From NCBI GenBank assembly GCA_934256595.1, contig CAKQOW010000056.1:1-15353 (forward strand): 15,353 bases of DNA, read 5' to 3'. Positions 7,980 through 13,849 of this stretch are shown piece after piece. Position 1 is the first letter of the stretch; each line of letters opens with the position of its first letter. The notes under the pieces are model-generated. The model was not told where the DNA came from. It saw only the letters and a list, made by a program, of their open reading frames with translations, and made no database searches. The DNA is from an uncultured Clostridia bacterium. Its GTDB lineage: Bacteria; Bacillota; Clostridia; Peptostreptococcales; Anaerovoracaceae. Position numbers and translations under genes: made by a program.

Positions 7980-7999
7980 ATAAATATAAGGGGAGAAAA

Positions 8000-9571
8000 A
8001 TGATAAACAAGAACCATACAGAAATACTGGTGCAGACTAAAATGCAGAGCCTGCCAGGAGAACTGCGGAGACTCATGACATCCTTTGAATATGTTCAGGA
8101 GCAGGTGCTTCTGGACATCCTCAGATACAGTGAAAATACGGAGTTTGGCATTGCAAACGGATTTGCGCAGATAAAAAGCCCGGATGAATACCGCAGGAAG
8201 TTTCCGATTACGGAATACAAAGACTACAAAGAGGCTGTAGTTCGAATGGAAAACGGAGAGGCAGACATACTTTTTCCGGGAAAAGCGGAGTCCTTTGTAG
8301 TTACCACAGGCACTACCGGAGCTTTCAAGAACATACCCGAAAGCGCAGAAGGAGCAAAGGTGAAGGAAATCGTCGGAAGACTCCGCACGGCAGAGATAGT
8401 GCGTATGGCGCCCCGTATACTGATGCCCGGACATAATATACTTGCAATAACAAATCCGTCGGTGTGCGGCAGAACCCGGGGAGGAATTCCCATAGGCACA
8501 GCATCGGGACAGGCTGCAGGCAGGGGTCCGATGGCAGAAAAAATGACATTGCCTGAAATTCTGCTGACAGACACAGAAATGCCCTCAGAAAGCCTGGATT
8601 ATCTGACTGCGGCATTTGCAGCGGCTGACAGAGACATTGCATTGCTTGTCTGCAACAATATAGCGCAGTTTGACAGAGTAATGAGGCTGCTGAATATGCA
8701 ATGCAGCAGGATATTATGTGATATAAAAACCGGCAGACTGTCAGTTCCTCTTCCGGAGAAGTCAGAGCTGGAAATACAGAAACTGTGGAAAGAAAAAGCA
8801 GCCTGCGGCAGAGCAGAGGAACTGGAAAATATATATCAGAGAGACGGAAAATTCACTGTCAAATCCCTGTGGCCCAGATTTTCGACTGCAGTCTGCTGGC
8901 TGTCGGGAAGCGTGGGAAGAACAGCAAGAGAATTCAGAAAAGATTTTCCTGAGGATACAATGTTTCTGGATTGGGGCTACGGAGCCAGCGAGGGTAAATT
9001 CAATATTCCCGTAACGCCGGAAACCTCAGAAGGCTATCCTGCGATATTCGGGCTGTTTTTTGAACTGCTGCCGGAGGGGAGCAGTGAAACAGTACTGCTG
9101 CATGAGGCGCAGCCGGGAATAAAATATGAACTTGTAATTACAAGCTATTCGGGACTTTACCGCTACAATATGCACGATATGGTTACAGTTGCAAGAGACA
9201 AAAACGGTATACCTATGATAACATTCCTGTGCAAGTCAAAGGACAGAGTGGAAATTAACGGCAAGAGTTTCTATTCCTGCGATCTTATTCAGATAATTGA
9301 AGAGTATGAATCAGACCGAAAGGTGTTTTTCCGTCTGATTCAGGGTGAGAAAATACAGAGAAAACTCCGCATCTATGCAGAGCCTGAAGGCAATGTAGAT
9401 GCTGCAGACTTTGAAAACTATATCAGTGAAAAACTGAAGGAAAAGAACATCGAGCAGACGGAAGTGGTATGGAAAGAGGACGGTTACAGAAACTCGCTGC
9501 TGACAGAGGTGGTGGCTCAGGGCAAAAGCTTAGTGTCCACCAAGCTCCAGATGTTTATAAGACAGAAATAA
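8000..9571 (+). CDS. GH3-family acyl-amido synthetase-like protein (second of two, divergent)
   Basis: A 523-residue GH3-family protein related to the preceding gene but clearly diverged. It carries ENTEFGIANGFAQI (45-58), DEYRRKFPITEYKDY (62-76), the phosphate loop TTGTTGAFKNIPES (102-115), YGASEG (327-332) and GLYRYNMHDMVTV (385-397) with Asp393. In the C-terminal region the usual SIxGEK motif is replaced by EINGKSFYS (418-426), so adenylation chemistry or acceptor choice may differ from its neighbour. It lacks a long insert present in the first copy. It begins 20 bases after the first GH3 gene behind AAGGGGAG and ends the operon; a weak inverted repeat follows. Two GH3 enzymes in tandem suggest either two coupling steps or a heteromeric enzyme; this is inference. 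Confidence 0.83.
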   Translation: MINKNHTEILVQTKMQSLPGELRRLMTSFEYVQEQVLLDILRYSENTEFGIANGFAQIKSPDEYRRKFPITEYKDYKEAVVRMENGEADILFPGKAESFVVTTGTTGAFKNIPESAEGAKVKEIVGRLRTAEIVRMAPRILMPGHNILAITNPSVCGRTRGGIPIGTASGQAAGRGPMAEKMTLPEILLTDTEMPSESLDYLTAAFAAADRDIALLVCNNIAQFDRVMRLLNMQCSRILCDIKTGRLSVPLPEKSELEIQKLWKEKAACGRAEELENIYQRDGKFTVKSLWPRFSTAVCWLSGSVGRTAREFRKDFPEDTMFLDWGYGASEGKFNIPVTPETSEGYPAIFGLFFELLPEGSSETVLLHEAQPGIKYELVITSYSGLYRYNMHDMVTVARDKNGIPMITFLCKSKDRVEINGKSFYSCDLIQIIEEYESDRKVFFRLIQGEKIQRKLRIYAEPEGNVDAADFENYISEKLKEKNIEQTEVVWKEDGYRNSLLTEVVAQGKSLVSTKLQMFIRQK

Positions 9572-9595
9572 AGCTACCTTAATAAAGAAATCAGC

Positions 9596-9629
9596 AACAG
9601 AACTTTTCGCACAGAGGAGTTCTGTTTGT
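9596..9629 (+). terminator. inverted repeat after the GH3 operon, possible weak terminator
   Basis: Nine-base perfect arms AACAGAACT (9596-9604) and AGTTCTGTT (9618-9626) enclose a 13-base loop, and the 3' arm runs into only three T residues. The place, 25 bases after the last operon gene and before a new promoter, suits a terminator, but the short T-run suggests incomplete termination. Apart from this and the promoter at 9646-9674 the 9572-9716 gap shows nothing I recognise. Confidence 0.4.
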
Positions 9630-9645
9630 AGTGAACAGTTGTGTA

Positions 9646-9674
9646 TTGCAATCAGCTTTGCGATGTGATATAAA
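9646..9674 (+). promoter_or_regulatory. sigma-A-type promoter of the CYTH gene
   Basis: TTGCAA (9646-9651) and TATAAA (9669-9674) are spaced by exactly 17 bases, each a good match to consensus. The predicted start near 9681 gives a short leader to the ATG at 9717. The CYTH gene can thus be transcribed separately from the upstream operon. Confidence 0.6.
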
Positions 9675-9716
9675 TAAGGGTATATTTGTTAGATACAGCA
9701 AAGGAAAGGGAGCAAA

Positions 9717-10340
9717 ATGGAAATAGAGCTTAAATACAGCATTGAGGATGACAGTATAATCCGAAGTATTATGGAGGATCGCATTCTTACCTCTATCGAA
9801 AAAAAGAATTCAAGAGAAACGCTGGCAATGCATGCCGTATATTTTGATACCGCAGACGGAGATCTCCGAAAAAACCACATAGCATTCAGAATAAGGCTTG
9901 AGGGCAGCAGATATATCGCAACTCTCAAAAGAAGAAGCACCGCAGAGGCGGGACTTCACCGGAGAGAAGAAATAAACGCGCCGGTTACAGACGATGACTT
10001 TATAGAAAATCCGAGCATCTCTATTTTTTCAGGAGATGAGCTGATTGATGATATATCGGCTGAAATTGCAGACAAGAAGCTGATACCCGTAATAGAGATG
10101 AATTTTGCAAGAGAGGAATTCAGAATTGATTACAAGGGAAGCATTATGGAGGTTTCTGTAGATCAGGGTGACATAATCACCGCAAACGGTGCATGCCCTA
10201 TATGCGAACTGGAGATAGAGCTTTATTCGGGCAGCGAGGAAGACCTTGTGAAACTGGGGAAACAACTGCAGAAATCATATGATCTCAAAGAGGAGAACAT
10301 AAGCAAATACGCCAGAGGACTTGCTCTACTGGGGGAATAA
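9717..10340 (+). CDS. CYTH-domain protein (triphosphate tunnel metalloenzyme family)
   Basis: A 207-residue protein made of a single CYTH domain, an eight-stranded tunnel fold that binds triphosphates with divalent metal. The diagnostic ExExK motif is at the N-terminus (MEIELKY: Glu2, Glu4, Lys6). Other charged strands fit the family: YFDT (42-45), FRIRLEG (57-63), TLKRR (69-73), RREEINAP (82-89), ELEIEL (164-169) and SKYARGLALL (196-205), the last resembling the end of the YgiF-type domain. Bacterial members are often inorganic triphosphatases; adenylate cyclase (CyaB-like) or thiamine triphosphatase activity cannot be excluded. There is no C-terminal CHAD domain. The ribosome binding site GGAAAGGGAG precedes ATG 9717. 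It has its own promoter and a terminator, so it appears to be a single-gene unit rather than part of the GH3 operon. Confidence 0.88.
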   Translation: MEIELKYSIEDDSIIRSIMEDRILTSIEKKNSRETLAMHAVYFDTADGDLRKNHIAFRIRLEGSRYIATLKRRSTAEAGLHRREEINAPVTDDDFIENPSISIFSGDELIDDISAEIADKKLIPVIEMNFAREEFRIDYKGSIMEVSVDQGDIITANGACPICELEIELYSGSEEDLVKLGKQLQKSYDLKEENISKYARGLALLGE

Positions 10341-10361
10341 TAATAAGGAATTCAATAAAAT

Positions 10362-10417
10362 AAAGGACCCTGTATATGCAGTCTGCCGGGTGTATTCTGT
10401 ATATGCGGGGCTTTTTT
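10362..10417 (+). terminator. rho-independent terminator after the CYTH gene
   Basis: An imperfect stem of about 18 pairs joins roughly 10362-10381 to 10397-10414, helped by three G-U pairs and closed by CCC/GGG and AAAG/CTTT blocks, with a 15-base loop. It is followed by TTTTTT (10412-10417). Just downstream ACAGCGGCTGT (10420-10430) plus a second T-run (10430-10435) may act as a weak backup. Together they insulate the trigger factor promoter. Confidence 0.75.
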
Positions 10418-10468
10418 GTACAGCGGCTGTTTTTTGTATGGTTTTTAGGGCTTTTTCCGTTGAAATCC

Positions 10469-10497
10469 TTTACTTTTAGGGAGAAAGAGGTTATAAT
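10469..10497 (+). promoter_or_regulatory. sigma-A-type promoter of trigger factor
   Basis: A perfect -10 box TATAAT (10492-10497) lies 17 bases after TTTACT (10469-10474), a 4/6 match to the -35 consensus. A T-rich tract (10430-10456) precedes it and might act as an UP-like element. The leader to the tig start is about 50 bases. Confidence 0.65.
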
Positions 10498-10553
10498 ATA
10501 GTCTGCTTTATTTTAATTAATTACGTTAACAATTTTAGGAGGATATATATCAA

Positions 10554-11837
10554 ATGAAATCAACATTTATTTCAAAAGAGAAAAACGTTGTTAAGTTCTC
10601 AATGGAATTTACAGCAGATGAGTTCGAAAAGGCTCAGATTGCGGCATATCAGAAGACTAAGGATCAGTTTGCAATTGACGGCTTCAGAAAAGGCAAGGCT
10701 CCAAGAAGCATCATAGAGAAGCACTACGGCGAGGGCATATTCTTTGACGAGGCAATCAACTCACTTATGCAGGAAAACTACCCTAAGGCTTTAGACGAAT
10801 TAAACCTTGAGGTAATAGACAGCCCTAAACTTTCCTTTGAAGACATCGCAAAGAGCAAGGACCTTATCATCAACGTTGAGGTTGAGGTATATCCTGATGT
10901 AGAGGTTAAGGATTATCTTGGCGTTGAAATCGACAAGGTTGAAAAAGAAGTTACAGACGAGGATATAGATAACGAAATCACAAATCTTCAGAAGAGAAAC
11001 TCCAGAATGGTACTGGTTGACAGACCTGTGCAGGACGGAGACACAGTTCTTCTTGACTATGCAGGATACGTTGGCGAAGAGCAGTTTGAGGGCGGCACAG
11101 CAGAGAGATATCCGCTCAAGATAGGTTCAGGCACATTCATTCCTGGATTTGAAGAACAGATCGTAGGCGCAAAAGCAGGAGACGATGTTGACGTTAAGGT
11201 TACATTCCCTGAAGAATATCACGCAGAGAACCTGGCAGGAGCTGAAGCAGTATTCAAGTGCAAGATTCACGAAGTTAAAGAAGAAGAAGTTCCTGAAGTT
11301 GACGACGAATTCGTAAAAGACGTAAGCGAATGCGATACACTTGATGAATTCAAGGCTCAGATCAGAGAAAATCTCGAAAAGGCTGCAAAGGCAAACGCTG
11401 AAATGGAAATGAAAAACGCAGTTTTAGAGAAAGTATACGAAGCAAATGACATAGATGTTCCAAACGCAATGGTTGAAGACGAAATCACAAATATGATGAG
11501 AGAATTTGACCAGCAGCTCAGAGCGCAGGGCATGTCACTTGACAAATACTTCGAATATCTGCAGACAAGCACTGCTGATTTCAGAGAACAGATAAGAGAA
11601 GAAGCGGCAAAGAAAGTTAAAACAAGAATGATAGTTCAGGCTATAGCAGAGCAGGAAGACATTCAGGCTGACAAGGAAGACGTTGATAAGGAAATCGACT
11701 TCATGGCAATGCAGTACCAGCTTGATGCTGACAAGATTAAGGAAATGCTTGGACCTGACAATATCGCTTTCATCGAAAAAGATATTAAAATCAGAAAAGC
11801 TATCGACTATATTTTTGAAAAAGCGGTTATTAAATAA
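10554..11837 (+). CDS. tig: trigger factor, ribosome-associated chaperone
   Basis: A 427-residue full-length trigger factor, which binds the ribosome tunnel exit and shields nascent chains. The N-terminal ribosome-binding domain (1-115) has the GFRKGKAP signature at 43-50, the loop that docks on ribosomal protein uL23. An FKBP-like prolyl isomerase domain follows at about 155-243 (DGDTVLLDYAGYV, FIPGFEEQIVGAKAGD, VTFPEEYHAENLAG), then the helical C-terminal substrate-binding arms. AGGAGG precedes the ATG by 11 bases, a slightly long spacing. The codon choice is more uniform than in the accessory operon (for example AAG, GTT and ACA are favoured), as expected for a highly expressed gene. Its neighbours clpP, clpX and lon form a standard protein quality-control cluster. 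Confidence 0.97.
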   Translation: MKSTFISKEKNVVKFSMEFTADEFEKAQIAAYQKTKDQFAIDGFRKGKAPRSIIEKHYGEGIFFDEAINSLMQENYPKALDELNLEVIDSPKLSFEDIAKSKDLIINVEVEVYPDVEVKDYLGVEIDKVEKEVTDEDIDNEITNLQKRNSRMVLVDRPVQDGDTVLLDYAGYVGEEQFEGGTAERYPLKIGSGTFIPGFEEQIVGAKAGDDVDVKVTFPEEYHAENLAGAEAVFKCKIHEVKEEEVPEVDDEFVKDVSECDTLDEFKAQIRENLEKAAKANAEMEMKNAVLEKVYEANDIDVPNAMVEDEITNMMREFDQQLRAQGMSLDKYFEYLQTSTADFREQIREEAAKKVKTRMIVQAIAEQEDIQADKEDVDKEIDFMAMQYQLDADKIKEMLGPDNIAFIEKDIKIRKAIDYIFEKAVIK

Positions 11838-11873
11838 AGAATTACTGGTAAATATATTTAAGAAAGATATTGT

Positions 11874-11905
11874 TTTAACCGATTGGGTATGCCCAATCGG
11901 TTAAA
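11874..11905 (+). other. perfect 14-bp hairpin in the tig-clpP spacer
   Basis: TTTAACCGATTGGG (11874-11887) pairs perfectly with CCCAATCGGTTAAA (11892-11905) around the loop TATG. No T-run follows on either strand, so it is not a standard terminator. It ends about ten bases before the clpP ribosome binding site. It could set the mRNA 3' end of tig, protect a processed clpP transcript, or bind a dimeric regulator. The structure is certain; the role is not. Confidence 0.6.
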
Positions 11906-11929
11906 GCGTAATTAGAAAGGGGTGCTTAA

Positions 11930-12511
11930 ATGGCATTGGTACCATATGTAATAGAGCAGACTGCAAGAGGTGAGCGCTCTTATGATATTTATTCAAGACT
12001 TTTAAAGGACAGAATTATATTTATCGGAGAGGAAATCACCGAGCACACTGCAAGTCTTGTAGTTGCGCAGCTTCTGTTTCTTGAAGCTGAGGACGCTGAC
12101 AAGGATATCAGCATATATATAAATTCGCCGGGAGGCTCTGTAACCGCAGGCATGGCGATATATGATACAATGCAGTACATTAAGCCTGAGGTTTCAACCA
12201 TATGCGTAGGTATGGCGGCAAGCATGGGCGCATTTCTGCTTTCGGCAGGCGCAAAAGGCAAGAGATACGCGCTGCCTAACGCGGAGATTATGATACACCA
12301 GCCTTTAGGGGGAGCGCAGGGGCAGGCCTCCGATGTGAAAATTCACGCCGAGCATATCATAAAAACAAAAGAGAAACTCAACGGCATATTAAGCGCAAAC
12401 ACAGGCAAACCGCTTGACATCATCGAAAAAGACACCGACAGGGATAATTTTATGAGCGCAGACGAGGCTTGCGAGTACGGGATTATAGACAAGGTTATAA
12501 AAAGCAGATAA
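11930..12511 (+). CDS. clpP: ATP-dependent Clp protease proteolytic subunit
   Basis: A 193-residue serine peptidase that forms the two-ring, 14-subunit proteolytic chamber used by ClpX and other Clp ATPases. The catalytic triad is complete and at the classical positions: Ser98 in GMAASMGAF, His123 in MIHQPLGG, Asp172 in DTDRDNFMS. The oxyanion/substrate strand SPGGSVTAG (66-74) is intact. The N-terminus MALVPYVIEQTARGERSYDIYSRLL starts nearly at the mature chain, so the usual propeptide is very short or absent. The ribosome binding site is AAAGGGG. The gene sits 92 bases after tig and 12 bases before clpX, so clpP and clpX are almost certainly co-transcribed. No clear CtsR operator was seen upstream. 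Confidence 0.97.
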   Translation: MALVPYVIEQTARGERSYDIYSRLLKDRIIFIGEEITEHTASLVVAQLLFLEAEDADKDISIYINSPGGSVTAGMAIYDTMQYIKPEVSTICVGMAASMGAFLLSAGAKGKRYALPNAEIMIHQPLGGAQGQASDVKIHAEHIIKTKEKLNGILSANTGKPLDIIEKDTDRDNFMSADEACEYGIIDKVIKSR

Positions 12512-12523
12512 GGGGGCGTATAT

Positions 12524-13792
12524 ATGGATAAATATGACGACAAAAAACAGCTTAAATGCTCATTCTGCGGCAAACCGCAGGGACAGGTAAGACGCCTTAT
12601 AGCAGGACCTAATGTATATATCTGCGATGAATGCGTACAGCTTTGCAGAGAAATAATAGAAGAGGGCATAGAGGCTGAAGAAAACGAAAAATACGAAGCA
12701 GGCGACGGTAAATTACCAAAGCCTAAGGAAATAAGCGAAACTCTAAGTGATTACGTTATAGACCAGGACGAAGCCAAAAAAGCTCTGGCCGTTGCAGTCT
12801 ACAATCACTACAAGAGAATTAACTACCTTGACAAAGACAAAAACGATATTGAAATTCAAAAGAGCAATATCATAATGATAGGACCTACAGGCTCCGGCAA
12901 GACACTGCTGGCTCAGACACTGGCAAAGATTCTCAATGTGCCGTTTGCAATAGCAGATGCCACAGCGCTTACAGAAGCCGGATATGTGGGAGAAGACGTT
13001 GAAAACATTCTGCTTAAACTGCTTCAGGCTGCAGATTATGATATAGAAAAAGCCCAGAAAGGCATTATATACGTTGACGAAATAGACAAAATCGCCAAGA
13101 AATCCGAAAACGTATCTATTACAAGAGACGTAAGCGGCGAGGGCGTACAGCAGGCGCTGCTAAAAATCCTCGAGGGAACTGTTGCAAACGTGCCTCCTCA
13201 GGGCGGCCGCAAGCACCCTCAGCAGGAGTTTATACAGTTTGATACGACCAATGTACTGTTCATATGCGGCGGAGCATTTGACGGACTTGACAAGATAATA
13301 CAGAGAAGAATAGGTGAAAAAACAATAGGCTTTAACGCCGATATCGTTTCACAGAACCAGAGCGAGGAGGAAATCCTCAGACAGATACAGCCTGAGGATC
13401 TGCTGAAGTTCGGTCTGATACCTGAATTTATCGGCAGACTCCCTGCAATAGTCACTCTCAGAGAGCTTTCAGAGGACGCTCTTGTAAGAATACTTACAGA
13501 GCCTAAAAACGCTCTTGTCAAGCAGTACAAAAAACTCTTTGAGATAGACAACGTTGAACTTGAATTCGAGCCTGAGGCAATCAAAGCCATAGCAAAACAG
13601 GCTATCGAGAGAAAAACAGGGGCAAGAGGATTAAGAAGTATAATTGAAAAAGTTATGACTGATATAATGTATGAAATTCCGTCAAGAGAGGACGTTGTAA
13701 AATGCATCGTCACAGAGGGAACAATCACTGACAGCGTTCAGCCGACTTTAGTCTTTGCATCTGAAGAAGACAGCAGAGAAACAGCATCATAA
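12524..13792 (+). CDS. clpX: ATP-dependent Clp protease ATP-binding subunit ClpX
   Basis: A 422-residue AAA+ unfoldase that feeds tagged proteins into ClpP. The N-terminal zinc-binding domain has Cys12/Cys15 (CSFC) and Cys34/Cys37 (CDEC). The AAA+ core has Walker A GPTGSGKT (120-127), pore loop GYVG (153-156), Walker B IIYVDEID (181-188), the RKH loop (229-231), the ClpP-docking IGF tripeptide (268-270) and sensor-2 GARG near residue 366. All key residues are present and the length is normal. Start ATG 12524 follows an AAGGGGGCG ribosome binding site and immediately precedes the zinc finger. It follows clpP closely, and lon comes 57 bases later. Confidence 0.97.
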   Translation: MDKYDDKKQLKCSFCGKPQGQVRRLIAGPNVYICDECVQLCREIIEEGIEAEENEKYEAGDGKLPKPKEISETLSDYVIDQDEAKKALAVAVYNHYKRINYLDKDKNDIEIQKSNIIMIGPTGSGKTLLAQTLAKILNVPFAIADATALTEAGYVGEDVENILLKLLQAADYDIEKAQKGIIYVDEIDKIAKKSENVSITRDVSGEGVQQALLKILEGTVANVPPQGGRKHPQQEFIQFDTTNVLFICGGAFDGLDKIIQRRIGEKTIGFNADIVSQNQSEEEILRQIQPEDLLKFGLIPEFIGRLPAIVTLRELSEDALVRILTEPKNALVKQYKKLFEIDNVELEFEPEAIKAIAKQAIERKTGARGLRSIIEKVMTDIMYEIPSREDVVKCIVTEGTITDSVQPTLVFASEEDSRETAS

Positions 13793-13796
13793 AGTG

Positions 13797-13817
13797 AAGG
13801 CGGCATTATGTCGCCTT
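13797..13817 (+). other. short hairpin in the clpX-lon spacer
   Basis: AAGGCGGC (13797-13804) pairs with GTCGCCTT (13810-13817) over 8 bp with one G-U pair and loop ATTAT. A mixed TTATTCATT follows instead of a clean T-run, so termination would be partial at best. It lies four bases after the clpX stop and about 20 bases before the lon ribosome binding site. It may tune how much transcription continues into lon. Confidence 0.4.
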
Positions 13818-13849
13818 ATTCATTACATATATCAGCAGGAGGATTATGT

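Noticed and set aside
7868..8434. Leftward 188-residue open frame spanning the junction of the two GH3 genes.
   Set aside because: It covers the end of one and the start of the other GH3 gene; both have strong family motifs, so the antisense frame is a shadow.
10371..10405. Direct repeat of TGTATATGC after the CYTH gene.
   Set aside because: The two copies are explained as the two arms of the terminator stem once G-U pairs are allowed.
11838..11929. Search for a CtsR operator or separate clpP promoter in the tig-clpP spacer.
   Set aside because: No GGTCAAA-type direct repeat is present, and promoter-like hexamers here are too weak to report.
13219..13728. Leftward 169-residue open frame opposite clpX.
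   Set aside because: clpX is complete and conserved across this stretch; the antisense product is a serine-rich shadow.
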